DNA of 64,000 nucleotides from Gaeumannomyces sp. JS-464 (GCA_002197995.1 NGZR01000001.1:4960001-5024000); one strand, 5' to 3'. Positions 1 to 11,832 are shown, counted from the stretch's first letter. Notes: generated from the sequence alone by a model not told the origin. Translations and numbers: made by a program.

Positions 1-1924
1 ACAACCTGTTCGACCCAACGTGCGTTCACATCCCTCTTTGCCGCCTTCAACCTTCTTCCCCTGCGTGGCCATATCACAAAGGGAGCTAGACCTCTGTTTG
101 TTGCGAGCTGCTAACGATAGCTTACGAACGATAGGCACCCGAACGCGAAAGGAACCCCTATTTCGCTCTCAAGATCCTCAGAGAGGGGACCAGCAAGGAG
201 GCCTTTGACCAAGAGGTTAATTGCCTGAAACGGCTCATGGAGGAGAACAATCCCAGCCTCGTGCGCCTTCTGGGCACGTTCAAGCACAGCAATCACTACT
301 ACCTCATCTTCCCCTGGGCCGACGCTAATCTCGAGCAATTCATGGCACGCGAGTATCCGGATCCGGACAGCCCGCCCCGTGACGCTTCTCTGGCCCGCTG
401 GGTCTCCAAACAGCTCGCTTCGCTGGCCAGTGGCCTCAAGCTCGTCCATTCATCTCCGATCCGTAAGGGCAACAAACAGGAGATGCAACCGGTGAGCAAG
501 AAGATCTACGGCCGGCACGGAGACATTAAACCTGCCAACATACTCTTCTTTCGGCCTCGCGATCTACAGCAAGACAAGGGTTCGAGTCTGGGAATCTTCA
601 AGATTGCGGATTTCGGGTTCACAGCATTCCACTCGCTCGAGTCCATAGAGGTTCCAGCGCACGCCGTAGGCCGGTCGCCCCCACAAGGCTCCTGAATGCG
701 ACGGGATCTCTGTGTCACCGAGCTCGGACTTTTGGTCGCTCGGTGCTGTCATGCTCGAGCTCATGGTCTGGTACATCTCTGGCCGGGAAGGATACAATGC
801 CTTCAATCAGAGACGACGACGGGACGACGACACAGAGATTATGTTCAATCAGCCCGCCCAAGACAAGTACTTCAACAACATCAACCTCACTGGCGTTCCC
901 GAAGCACCTGAGGTCAAGGAATCGGTGCGAAAGGTATGCTCTCTATCCGGAGATTACTTCCGCGAGTTAACGCAACCCTCAATCCACTCTCGCGCTACAA
1001 TCCGAGACTTTACGTTGAGGTTATCCCCAGCGTCTACCTGGATATGACATGAGTTACCCCTAACTTAGCCTTCCCCGCTCTTGATAGGAAATGGCCGATC
1101 TCCGCAGCCATCAGCGTTGCAGCGCATTCATCCATGATGTAGTCGACTTTATTGAGAGGCGACTGTTGGTTGTTGATCCCCTGGATCGCGCCACCACACA
1201 CGAGCTTATAGAGGCCTTGAACGCGATCAACAAGAAATGCCTTGACTCGGAGGACTATTGTTCCTCGCCTATCGCAGGCCGTCATCACCCAGCATCCCAA
1301 ACCATGGACGAGTCACGCAACTCGCCCGGCTCCGACGGCGACATGACTGCCGAGACATCGTTTCTGTCTGGCGGCAGCTTCTTGACACGCCAGGCCACGA
1401 TCACGAGAGAGAAAACGGCTTCGAGAGATTCCGAAGATGAAGCAAAGGAAATCTCAGACATTCCGCGCCAGGAGTCCCGCCCGCTTGCCGGCGTCCCCCA
1501 GACAGTTTCCGAGCTGTCGGTTCCCGTGGCGTTGGAGAATCATGAACCGAGCTCACGGCAGATTACCAGGCTGACTGGCGAAGGAGCGAGCAAGCAATGC
1601 AATGGAGGCCCCGGCGGAAAAAACAGCAGAGAACCAAGCGGACAGGACAGCACCAGTGCTAGCAGGCAAAATACCCTAAAGTCGGGCAAGCAGTCCCCTC
1701 AGGAAACTCGGGCCCGGCAGGCAGGCGATGCGGGTGTGCTGGGCGCCGCCGACGCTCCAAGGCGGGCCCTACCGAAGCAGGATGCGCCCAGCAGCACAGG
1801 CACGGGGATACGCTCGCAGGAAGCGCGTATGCCGCCGCCAGTCAACTCGCGGAAGAGGAAGGTGATGGACGAGAGTACGCCCTGTCCGATACCTGACAAG
1901 GTTCCTAGAAGGAGCACCGCCTAG
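1..1924 (+). CDS. Protein kinase-like protein, 5' partial, with one internal frame break
   Basis: Probable Ser/Thr protein kinase; the start and glycine-rich loop lie left of the window. A likely intron (GTGCGT at 20, acceptor TAG at 132-134) precedes an exon reading YFALKIL, which holds the subdomain II lysine. HGDIKPANILF (catalytic loop) and ADFG (metal-binding loop) follow near 515-615, then KAPECD (APE motif), SSDFWSLG and, after a second intron (934-1087), a C-lobe end reading VVDPLDRATTHELIEAL. About 240 residues of disordered Ser/Thr/Pro-rich tail follow, ending in a basic stretch with RKRK. The frame is lost in the C-run at about 676-682: one C too many separates GRSP from the APE segment. 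Both halves keep kinase motifs without stops, so I treat this as a base-calling error rather than a pseudogene. The substrate cannot be told. Confidence 0.8.
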
Positions 1925-3236
1925 GGTTTTGAGCGATGTTAGCCTCTACTTTTGGTCTTTTGTATATAGCGGATCGGCTGCGTGTGGTGTTACTTTTTCT
2001 GGCGTTCCTAGGTGGTGCATGATACCATGATGCATTTACAAGATCTTCTCTACCAACCTCTACCTCCTTCCTAGTTGCCAGTCTCTCGACTTATTCTCAT
2101 GATGTATGCGAGGGTCTTGGCGGCGCCTCTAGTACCTTTTTGTCCATATCAATCATAAACAAGGCTTGACCTCATCTCATTAACAACAAACAAAAGTCTT
2201 TCCCGTCCCTCAAACCACCCAAACTACGTGTCCTAAAATATATTAGCTGGGTACCTTCATCACCTAGTACATCAGACCACGCATAGTAAGAAACTGGCAA
2301 GCCTCTTTTGATTTCTGAAAAGCATCCACCCACTCCAGCTCGGACTCAGATAATCCTCAGCCTCTGCCAGAGAGAAACTAGGCCGTTATAACAGATGGAA
2401 CGCAGAAAGGTGAGCTCGCATTCGATAAGGTTTGATCAGAGACCGTCGATCCAGTTCGTGGAAGCTGACCGTCTACAGAATCTCAGAATCTCAACCTCGG
2501 GGTGTTAACAGCTCGGAAGGAACTAGTTAATTAATATCGGTTTGACTAGGTATGTGTGATATGACCTTGGGATGATTTCTTACGGAACCGAGCTTCTATC
2601 CCACTGATGAAACATCGGGTAGTGAAAGAAGCATCACTGCAAACCTTATCTCTTCCGAAAAGCACTTCTACAAATGCCTGGGCTTCATAGAGTATCAAGC
2701 AAAGCTCTCTGAAGATGGCCGACGGATGGGCGAGTTTACTTCAATGCTAATATAAGAAGAATTAGCTGAAGATCCTGGACGGCTAATTATTCACTTTTCT
2801 TCCCTTTCCCTACCAGCTACCTCTGCACAGGCTCCCGGTCCGACGTCTTCGACTGGGCTCCTCCGAGTGCATCTTCTAGGGTTCGGGTTGTCCGCACCTT
2901 CCCAGGTTCCCTCGGCTGGGAAGTCTGCTATACTTCTCATACCCTGCCTACCCAGCCTACCTACCCAGCCTGCCTACCTACCCACCCAGGCCGTGAAAAA
3001 CCAGACTGCCGTCTCAAATGAAATTTCCTTCCTCCACATCAACTTGGTTTCAGACCAAGTTCAATCTTCTTCCACCCAGCCTTCGTTGCTTCTTTCCTCT
3101 CGCAACCACATCTTCCCACACACACACTGCACAACTTCAGACACTTGCTTCACAAAAGACAAATACTCTACGCCATAATCAACTCCCCGATCCGCGTTCT
3201 GCAACCTCACCCGGCAAGCAGCAAGCAACCCTGGCG
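1925..3236. other. Intergenic region
   Basis: No supportable gene. The first part is 3' flank of the kinase gene. From about 2780 the plus strand becomes pyrimidine-rich, with repeated CCTACC/CCAGCC units at 2941-2990, as in promoters and 5' leaders of filamentous fungi; it leads into the start codon at 3237. No TATA box is obvious. Confidence 0.6.
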
Positions 3237-6214
3237 ATGATGGCCGAGGTCCGCGAGGTTGTCGAGCTTGAAGTAGATACATCGACACCAGATGCACAGG
3301 GTATGCGCGATTTCTATCTAGCTCATTGATAATCGCTTCTTTTCATCGCTGCCCTTTCATTATGATTTCCTTTTCCTTCCTCTGAGGGCTTTGCCGGTCC
3401 GGACCTCGACTCCACAACCACCTCGCTCACCTTCCCACCCCATCTCACTGACAAACCAACCAGTCGTCACAGGACCGGGCCAAACAATGGCAAGTGAGGC
3501 TTCAGCCGCCGGCGAGGTCATCCAAACTTGCCAACTGGCCTCCAACTTGAACGGCCAGAGTTATGTCCATGGGGTTCCGCTGAGCCTCACCGTGGGCATA
3601 GAGCTCAACGTCCTGAAGGCCGGAAGTAAAACTTTTGGGGCCCGCAGCGGAGAGGGCACTTTTCCAGGTGTCCAGCCGAGCCCAGAGGAGCTGGATCCCA
3701 AGGGAGACAGCAATGCCATGCCGGGCTTCATCTGGGTCGGCATGACGCCGAGCGACCCAACGCTTGCCAGCAATGCCGCCGCTTTTGCTGCCAAAGCTGA
3801 TGTCGCCAAGGGCACTGGAGTCGACGGCGAGGCCCAGGATAAGGCTGAGGCTGCGGCCGGCAAAGGTGCTAAGAAAGGTCGACGTCCTACCGCCGGAACG
3901 GCCGGGCAGCTAGCTCCTGTCAAACATGATCCGAACGCCCTGAGGGTGGTGGCCAACAAGGCGACCAAGAATTTGCAGTTCTTCAAGCTCACGGCTCGCG
4001 ACCCTGGAACCAATCTTTGCGTCAAGGAGCCTGTGTTGAAGGAGCACGTCTTCTTCTTCCCTACGTTCCTCGGCCCTGATGTCCGGGGAATGAAGGCCCG
4101 CAAGACTGCTGTAAGCCAAGAGATCGGCAAGATAGCAAACGGCACTGGCTCGGCGGCGACCCCAAACAACAAGCATCCAAAGACCGCCGCCCCAGCCGTC
4201 CAAGCTCCTGGACCCCGGAAGGTGGACAAGCCGAGCGCTAAGCCGAGCGCTCCCAAGACCCCGAACCGTCATCGGATCGAGAAGCCGGACCGTCCGACTT
4301 TCACCCAGAGCAGCCATGTCCAGAAAGAGAACCAGGGCCCCGGCAAGATAGCCGATAACAAGGCGTCGGGATATGGGAGCGCCAAGACAGCTCAGCCCAG
4401 CAACGGTCTCTCAGCTGAAGAGGCAGCTGTACATTCTCTACAGTCTGGTGTCAACGGTGCCCAGCCTGCTTCCTTGGCTCCTTCCACGGCTCTTCCTCAG
4501 CAGGGGATGGAGGAGCATCGATTTTCGCAGACCGGTGACGCCACGGGACGCCCGGAAGCTCCTCTTGGACATGCCCTTCATCGCCCGCTGGCCACTCCGA
4601 ACACTGACAGGACCCCCATCGTCCCGGCCTTCTCGCCGCTTACGTGTTGCGAGCAGGACACCAAGGGACTTGCGCCCGACTTTGCCGAGACGCCCTGCCG
4701 GCCCCATCAACCGGGCAATTCTCTGAGCCAGATGCCATCTTCTATCCCGGGAACTACTGGAGACACTCACTCTACCAACAACGCGTACGGACAGGATGTG
4801 TCGGGATACCAAGCACCGTCTTCGACCTCGGGAACTACCGGTAACATGCAGCTTAGCAACAATGGGTACGGACAGAATATGCCGAGATACCAGATGCCAC
4901 CATCGACCTCGGGAACTACTGGAGATCTGCACAATACCGGCAACGCGTACGGACAGAATGTTCTGAATTACCAGGTGCAGCCTTCGACCTTAGGAACCGG
5001 CAATGGCATGCAGCCTGGCAACGGCGCGTACGGGCAGAATGGGTTCCATCATGGTGGCTTTGGCACGGATCAGTATAATTTTTCTGCTGCTGCCTCGGGA
5101 CTCCATCCCCCTGGCCCTCAGGTCTCCAACGGCGTCAATATCATGACATTCCCTGGCCCTGGCCCTCAAAACCCCGGCAGCGGCGGGATCACGGGACTCA
5201 CAGGCAGTGATCTCAACAACCCCGCCAGCGACAACATCATGGGATTTCCTCCGGGCTACGAGACTGCTGATAGGCAGTATGCTTCACGCCACCCTGACAT
5301 CAGGCTGAGGGTTCTGGCGCGCGGAGGCCCACTCCATCATCCCCAGCCGCGTCGCCATCTAGGCCGGAGCCCTCATCAGATCCTTGGCTTCCCGAGGGGG
5401 CAGACGGCCTTCACCGACAACTGGCGCCACCATACCGGCTCGCAACTCGGCTGGGGCGGGGTGAGCAAGCCCAGCGCAAGGCCTTTGAATCGGCGCCTTG
5501 GAGTTCCAAGCGCAGGACCGACCAGAAAGCTGATGGCTTTGGCAGTGGAGCTCGAAAAGGCTGGCAACTTCTCCACCATCGATCAGCTTGTCGCCATTGC
5601 TCAAAGCATCAAAGACGACGATGCCATCATCAACGGCCAGGGCTTCTTGGGCGCGGTCTTAAAGTGCCCCAAGGGAGAGCTTCGCTTCGAGACCGTTGCT
5701 CCGATGTTTGAGCAGTTCATGGTAAGACAGCCTGTGAAAACTTTCTTCGATATTCCAGTCCCTCGTGATCTTTGGTCACTGCCCCGCCCTTGTTTCTTTC
5801 CCGAATTACGACCGCGCTTGGGGAGCGCTAACTTGGGATTTTTTCTTTATGGGACAGAACATGTTTCCGGACCTTCGCGCAGACAATGAGATCGAAGAGG
5901 CCGAGTTTGGGTTCATGCTGCATGGCATGCGCGAGGCAGATGTGATGGTCGAGTATAAACAAATTCGGCAGTTCATCTACGGCTTCGTCCACGAGCTTCG
6001 TGACCGTCTCGCGAACAATCCCCAATTCGCCGCCGCTACAATGGGAATAAGAAGGATGGCCAGGGAGGAGGCGATGAACATCGTCATGATCGCGCGTGAC
6101 AACGCCGCGTCGCTCTTCCATCGCCTTATGGCGAGGAGGACCTCGACTCCGCCGGAGGAGAGGACATCGAGATGGCCGACGGAGGTGGCGCAAATGGCGG
6201 CGTTGTCGACATGA
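3237..6214 (+). CDS. Large low-complexity protein of unknown function with four 27-residue repeats
   Basis: I do not recognise a family. Three exons are proposed: 3237-3300, 3464-5721 and 5858-6214. Intron 1 (GTATGC, branch CTGAC, CAG) and intron 2 (GTAAGA, CAG) keep the frame, giving about 892 residues. The start MMAEVREVVELEV was chosen because it splices in phase to the long exon. An N-terminal part (about residues 20-230) looks folded, with HVFFFPTF and VGIELNVLK. It is followed by a long Pro/Ala/Ser/Gln disordered section with GTTG...NAYGQ repeats at 4732-5055. A helical C-terminal region begins at RKLMALAVELEKAG, and intron 2 falls inside it. The last 30 codons are doubtful: an alternative frame from about 6127 gives an acidic Asp/Glu/Gly tail ending at 6264, which looks more natural and would need one extra base near 6121-6127. 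Confidence 0.6.
4732..5055 (+). repeat. Four 81-bp coding tandem repeats (27 residues each)
   Basis: Inside the unknown protein, four consecutive 27-codon units share the pattern P-S-x-x-G-T-T-G at the start and N-x-Y-G-Q near position 18, with YQ closing the first three. The fourth unit is the most diverged. DNA identity between units is partial, so this is an older repeat rather than a fresh expansion. Confidence 0.75.
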
Positions 6215-6264
6215 GCACCACTGCTGGCAGCACCCAACGGCGAGGAGACGAGGCTGCCCAGTGA

Positions 6265-7060
6265 CGTGGCCGATGTCCGTGAACTTCTCTGGTCTTTTTG
6301 CATTCCCTTCCTACTTCTTTGACTTTCAGACCGGTCCCCACTCCTACTTCCTTCTCATTGTACTTTGTAGGTTAATTCTTTGTTTGAAGGGTGACGGACT
6401 CTCCTCGTCTTCACCTCACACCGTTTTGGAAGTGTTTGGGAGAAAGAAAATGGAGTAACGGGTCAAGAGACCAGAGTGGGACAGAGACAGGCCAACATGA
6501 GCTCGGTGTGAATTTCGCGGTTGGAGGTATCAATGGGTGAGGCTTGGGTTCATCGGGTTTTATTGATTCCCAGTAATGCGACCAGGTAGGCCTCCTTCAG
6601 AAATTACCTCTTTCGTCCATCATCGCCGTGTAAGTGACCGCCCCGGCTGGCGGATCGACCCACATTCCGTGGTTCTGGGCGGTGAGGAATCGGCCGATTT
6701 ACTGCCGGCAATAAGAGCTTTTGGGGGGAAATTTCCTGACTCCGACAATTCATGGGACTTGTCGCATTTCTTGTCGCGAGGGCCTCGGTCGCAGCCGCGG
6801 CACACCTTTCCACCCGCATAATAGCTGGCAACGCGCCACTTATTGATTCGATACCCTGACCTCGAATCCCCGATACTACTCATATAGGCCCAACACCCGC
6901 GACGTTCCTGCCTCGAAGCCCTCGCGCAGCTGTTGACTCACTCGCGGCTCCCGCTTTCTCCCCCGCCACTCCTTGGCCGGGCTGTCAGCGGCCCGCCCGA
7001 CACCAACCTCGAACCCCCGAAACGCCGCCCCAAAACCCCCCCCCCCCCCCCCCCCCCAAG
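6265..7060. other. Intergenic region
   Basis: Spacer between the unknown protein and RPC34. It holds no supportable gene. The last 25 bases carry a C-run immediately before the RPC34 start codon, listed separately. No TATA box seen. Confidence 0.55.
7036..7057. repeat. C22 mononucleotide tract just upstream of the RPC34 start
   Basis: Twenty-two consecutive C residues end three bases before the ATG at 7061. If transcribed, this would be a poly-C stretch at the very end of the 5' leader. Its true length is uncertain because such runs are error-prone. Confidence 0.9.
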
Positions 7061-7974
7061 ATGGCGACCGCGCGGTCGACGCCGTCGACGGCCGAGGACC
7101 CGGCCAGGATCCAGGAGTTGAAGGAGGAGCTCTACGAGGCCTGCGTCAACAATGGCTCGGCCGAGCGCCTCTACACGCAGAAGGACCTCTTCGCGCTCGG
7201 CGTGGTCCCCGAGGACAGCCCCATGCTGCTCATGCGCGTGGTGCAGGGGCTGACGGACGACAAGCTGCTCGTGCCCGTCAATGACCAGCGCAAGGGCCTG
7301 TCCTGGAAGTATCGGACGCGCGTGGATGCCCAAAAGTAGGGACCCTCCGACTCCCTCGTTTTTCTCCAGCTCCCACACACCCCCTTGGCCCCTTCATTGG
7401 ACGTGCGCGGGCCGCCGGCTGGAAAACACGCTGGCTGACTCTACTTTTTTTCGCGGCAAAACAGATACAGCAGCCTCCCATCCAGCGATGCCGTGCTCGT
7501 CTACTCGCTCATCGACGAGGCGGGCGCCGACGGGATCTGGTCGCGCACCATCCTGCGGCGCCTGGGCATGCACGACGCGACGCTCAAGCAGGCGCTCAAG
7601 CAGCTCGAGAGCAAGGGCTTCATCTCGGAGATGAAGAGCGTCGAGCACCCCAACAAGAAGATGTACATCAAGGCCAACCTGAGGCCGTCCGAGAAGGCCA
7701 CGGGCGGGCCCTGGTACAACGACTCGACCCTCGACGAGGCCTTCATCGACGAGCTGGAGCGTGTCGTCTTTGATATCGTCAAGGCGCAGAGCACCTACAA
7801 GTCGCATGCTGCTAGTACCACCGCAGCGGGCCCCGGCGGCGCCCGCGCGCCCAAAAAGGCGATCAAGGGCTCGGCCGACCAGGCCAAAAAGGGGAAGAAG
7901 CGCTCGGCCGCAGAGGCGGGCGTGGACGGCGGCGAGAAGTCAAGGGTCAACGGCCACGCGGGCGCCGATGCAGC

Positions 7975-8007
<33 letters not shown>

Positions 8008-8457
8008 AGGGGCGAGGAAAAACGTGCTGCGCCCGCTCCCGGCCGGGTACAAGGGATACCCCACGACCAAGCAGATCGCCGTCCTGATCGGCAAGGCGGG
8101 CATCGCGAAGAACCAGACGCTCGAGGAGGACGACATCCAGCAGCTCGTCGACGTCCTCGTCTTTGACGGCCTCATCGAGCCGGTGCATCACGGGTACGAG
8201 CCGCGCAAGCCCGGCTACCGCGCCGCCGCCATCCCGCGCCTGGACGACGCCGCCACTAGCGACAGCAACCAGCTGGACGTCGTCCGAATGGGTCCGCCTG
8301 CCCGCGAGAATGGGCTGACCGAGGCTCCCTGCGGCAAGTGCCCAGTCTTTGAGCTGTGTGAAGAGGGGGGCCCGTCAGTCCGCGGACCTGTATATATTAC
8401 AACAGGTGGCTCGGCCTCGAAGCAGAAGCAAAAAAGCCCGAAGTGGTTGAACTATGA
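7061..8457 (+). CDS. RPC34: RNA polymerase III subunit RPC34 (RPC6)
   Basis: Subunit of the RPC82/34/31 subcomplex of nuclear RNA polymerase III, needed for promoter opening and transcription of tRNA and 5S genes. Exons 7061-7335 and 7465-8457 join in phase across a GTAGGG...CAG intron and give about 422 residues. Family signatures include SSLPSSDAVLVYSLIDEAG and IWSRTILRRLG (winged helices), HPNKKMYI, GGPWYNDSTLDEAFIDELE, and the C-terminal cysteine cluster APCGKCPVFELCEEGGP followed by YYNRWLGLEAEA. The last two pieces lie in different frames: one G is missing from the six-G run at 8365-8370, after which the conserved C-terminus continues to the stop at 8455-8457. Because the gene is essential, this is almost certainly a consensus error. 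An alanine tract (about 7973-8008) lies in a linker rich in Lys and Gly between the second and third winged-helix regions. Confidence 0.93.
7973..8008 (+). repeat. GCG trinucleotide run encoding polyalanine in RPC34
   Basis: A nearly pure GCG/GGC run codes for about a dozen alanines, interrupted by one Val, in the linker of RPC34. It sits outside the conserved winged-helix segments, so length variation is probably tolerated. Confidence 0.85.
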
Positions 8458-8845
8458 TGGCCATCAGCTCCCAGGCACGCCGGCTGATGTCTTTCACTGC
8501 CTCTGTAATGCTTTGAACTTGATATTCTGGGAGTTCGGCGGGCAAACCAGAACGACTTGGAGATTGTTTGTGGTGGCGAGATGTAATGATACCCCCCTAC
8601 GGCACACCACCTTCGTCTTTGGAAGTAGGATGAGAACGGCAAGGTAGCTGGCACAGAGTGGTGAATTCACTTGACTAGTTTAATTTGAGTCTAGGTTTCC
8701 CACCAAGGATATTGGGTGTCCTGTGTTTTTAAAACGATCTGTCCGCTTTTGCTGCGCCCTTTCGCCTTGGTATCAACGGCTGGCTCCTGGTCATGCAGGA
8801 GCCTGGCCCATCATGCCTCTGGGATCCCTGTCATGAATGAATAAT
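8458..8845. other. Intergenic region between convergent genes
   Basis: Shared 3' flank of RPC34 (plus) and the cyclophilin gene (minus). I see no gene or regulatory element here beyond presumed 3' UTRs. Confidence 0.6.
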
Positions 8846-10065
8846 TTACAGAACACCAGCATCGACGATGGTGGGCCTGTAGTTGCTCTTCTTGGGGCTG
8901 GGTGGTCAGGGTTGTAAGAGTTGGACTTGATGGAACCGCTCTGGCTGCCCTGGCCCTCGACCGCCTTGACGACGTTCTCGTAGCCCTCAATAACCTCGCC
9001 GAAGACGACGTGCTTGCCGTCGAGCCACGAGGTGATGGCGGTGGTGATGAAGAACTGAGAGCCGTTGCTGATGAAGGACAAGGAAACAAGAGTCAGCGTT
9101 TTGTCATGGTTCAGTGAAACCGAGCTCTGAGCGCTTAGAGGTACTAGAGAGACATACGTGTTGGGGCCAGCGTTGGCCATCGACAGAAGGCCGACCTTGC
9201 TGTGCTTGACCTGGAAGTTCTCGTCGGCGAACTTCTCGCCGTAGATGGACTTGCCACCAGTGCCCTGCAGTTAATACTGTCAGCCAGGGTCCAGCCGAGA
9301 TTGTAGCCGCGCGAATTCTGCAGGCGCATGACGATGTGTTGACATACGTTGCCGCGGGTGAAGTCGCCGCCCTGGAGCATGAAGTTGGGGATCACGCGGT
9401 GGAACGAGGAGCCCTTGTAGCCAATGGTGCTGCCATCGCGGTCCTTGAATCCTGCGCAGAGCTCCTTGAAGTTGACGGCAGTCTTGGGGACAATGTCATC
9501 GTACAGCTCGAAGATGACCCTGCCGGAGTGCGGGGCTATCGTTGGAAAGCCAGGGCGTTAGTTCACGTCCAAGGTTGGCTGAAAGAGGTGGGTTGATGCT
9601 GAAGAGGTTGAGATCGGCCAGCTTGCTCGACAGCCTCGAGGACCTGGTGCCAGCAACCGTACAAGCGAGCCATAGCATCGACCGCAACTAGTATACGGAC
9701 AGGGAGGGTGAATAACTTACGGCCAGCCTCGGGGGTGTTCGAGTCCGCCCACTGGATATCGAAGTAGCTACAGAACACGCATTGGGTTAGCGTCGCGGTT
9801 CCTCCGAGAGGACTCCAACCCCAAGGAACCTCTCAAGATATCGAGGAGGAGGGAAGGCTTACACCTTGGTGCGCGACATGTTGGATGCGTTGGCCGAGCT
9901 GGCTGAGTAGAATCGGACTTTGAAGGTGCGGTTGATGGGAGACGAGGAAGGGCTGTTGTTGCACTTGAAGCTGGGAAGAAGATGAGATTGGAAAGAAGAG
10001 CGCGGAAGTGAAGAAGCGAAGAGGTTATGGCGGGGAACGAGGGGTCGAAGAAGAGTAGACCTCAT
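8846..10065 (-). CDS. Cyclophilin-type peptidyl-prolyl isomerase, probable mitochondrial and cytosolic forms
   Basis: Catalyses cis-trans isomerisation of peptidyl-proline and binds cyclosporin A. Six exons on the minus strand: 10065-9863, 9767-9721, 9535-9348, 9264-9158, 9067-8927 and 8897-8846, giving about 245 residues. Core motifs are [17 protein letters not shown] (catalytic Arg), [34 protein letters not shown] and [14 protein letters not shown] (the Trp required for cyclosporin binding). The first about 60 residues are Arg/Ser-rich with no acidic residue, like a mitochondrial presequence, and end at a second Met (codon at 9879-9877) from which a normal cytosolic cyclophilin starts with MSRTKVYFD. 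A single gene serving both compartments is known in Neurospora. The last intron would be only 29 nt (8926-8898, GTCCAA...CAG with CTGAC). It is needed to reach the expected [10 protein letters not shown] end, so the C-terminus is uncertain. Confidence 0.9.
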
Positions 10066-11832
10066 TTTGACTGATTCAGCAGCTGCGCGGGGAGGGAGGC
10101 ATTAGCAATCAACCAATCCCGACCCAGGACCAAGGGCGTGCAGATGACGACTGAGGGGTTCACGTGATGAGGGGTAAAGCTGCCGCAGCTCCAGCTTGGT
10201 TGACGGAAGCCGCTAAGCCGGTTGTGGTATGGAGCAAGCCCGTGGCAAAATCCCTGCCTGCCATGTTTCCGTAGCCTCAAGGCACTTGCGAGGCATCTGG
10301 TTGCAAGGCGTCCGAGGGGCAGCCAGTTGACCTGGTCTGGTATTTTGCCATTGCGTGCCCCTCCATGGGGGGTTCCATCCCACAAAGAGGCTATAATCAG
10401 CAATTGGGCGAGTTTGCCCTCGGCCACCCCTCCTAGACAGCTCTGCTCTTTGCCCGGCTCGGGCCTCGGGTTGTCCTGCCAGGGCGGGGAGAGGGGTTCG
10501 TTGGCCGGGCGCTCTGGTCTGCTCCTTGCCACGCTTCTTGGACCAAACTGCGCGCCCGCATGTCCAATCAAGCCAGCGCGGAACTGCAGCATGACGGGGC
10601 GCCCTGGGATGGATCAATGCGTTCTTGGAAGCGGCGCAGCTTCCTCGGACCTGGGCCCACTCGGGAAGAACAATGCCTCAAACCAGGACCAACGGGAAAG
10701 ACCACAACGGCAAGGGTTTAGCGCAATTTGCTGTCACCATTGGGGCCGGGCAAGCAATATCTGCTTTTCTTTCAAAACATTCTCGGGTAGCTTTGGGGCA
10801 TGTATGCGTGGGCACGTATATTGTAGGGGTTGATCTGGGTTTTGGAGGATGGTATATATCAAGCAGGGAGAGCTCGGAAGCTCCCCTGTCTGATCAGGGG
10901 AAAACAGATGGAGCTATAATAGCGTCTACTTACTGATCCGGCTTCAAGATCGGTGTAAAAGGCACTCAATTGAGAGACAGAGGTGCTGTACAGATGGCGC
11001 AAATAAAATACAGGCGAGCTTACTTGGGGACAGCCAGGACCAGTGGAAAAAATCGAGATCAGGTTCAGGTTGAAGTTATTAGTCGTGTTCGGCAAGCTCT
11101 GGACAGGGGAGCTGGTTTAGCGGGTCCAGCGTGGCTCCGTGAATTTAGGCCTCAGGCAACGATCAACGATCTAGCCTTCGGCGTGAAGCCTTGTCTCCCT
11201 CCCATCCTTGAGAAGAGCCCGACTTGAGGATGGAATTTTATAGATATCTCTTCTTGTGCAATTCTCGATGGCTCTTACGTGGTATATACACAAGGCATGC
11301 GATGTTGTTACATATCCGAAATTATTGGTGGTGGCTTCACCAGCCATCCATCACTTTAAGTTTGGGGGACTCTTGTCCTCTACAAGTTTGGGCGACAGGC
11401 CGGACGAGAGAATAATTCACGCGACGAGAAATACCGTTGAACTACCGAGAGCACCGAGCTGCAAACATCTTAGAAGTTCCTATCTCAATCATCCATACTC
11501 ATCTTCTTTATCAGAACCTGGAGGTTTTAGGTGATTGCCCTTTCCTGTTCTTTGGCATGGACAGCTTGGCAGAAGTGGACGGCCAGAGTCACATGATCTG
11601 TCTGACTTTATGTCAGCACAAAGCCGTGGCATTGGGCTTCTGTAATCTTGGCACCGCCCGTGCCTCAGCCAGAGTGGATGCACCGCGACCGACCAACGAC
11701 CTCCTTTCTGGCTTCTTTCGCCGTGTCGCGCCCGTCGCAGCCAGATAGCGTCCTCTTCACCACATCAACCCGCGACCTGAACAGCCCGCCTACTTATTTG
11801 ACAACAGACTTTCGCCTTAGGCGCCCGCAATC
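10066..11832. other. Intergenic region between divergent genes
   Basis: A 1.77-kb spacer between the divergently transcribed cyclophilin and epsin genes, so both promoters should lie here. Several open frames occur but none has a recognisable protein, codon character or splice pattern. Nothing else identified. Confidence 0.55.

Noticed and set aside
1..1924. Kinase as a pseudogene
   Set aside because: Only one single-base break in a C-run; all kinase motifs and a long open C-terminal tail are retained.
8365..8370. Programmed ribosomal frameshifting in RPC34 or other genes
   Set aside because: Breaks occur in both directions in 16 unrelated genes with no shared slippery site or downstream structure; consensus indels are simpler.
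10222..10833. Plus-strand frame of about 200 codons upstream of the epsin
   Set aside because: No motif, no splice signals and no codon bias; it lies in a divergent promoter region.
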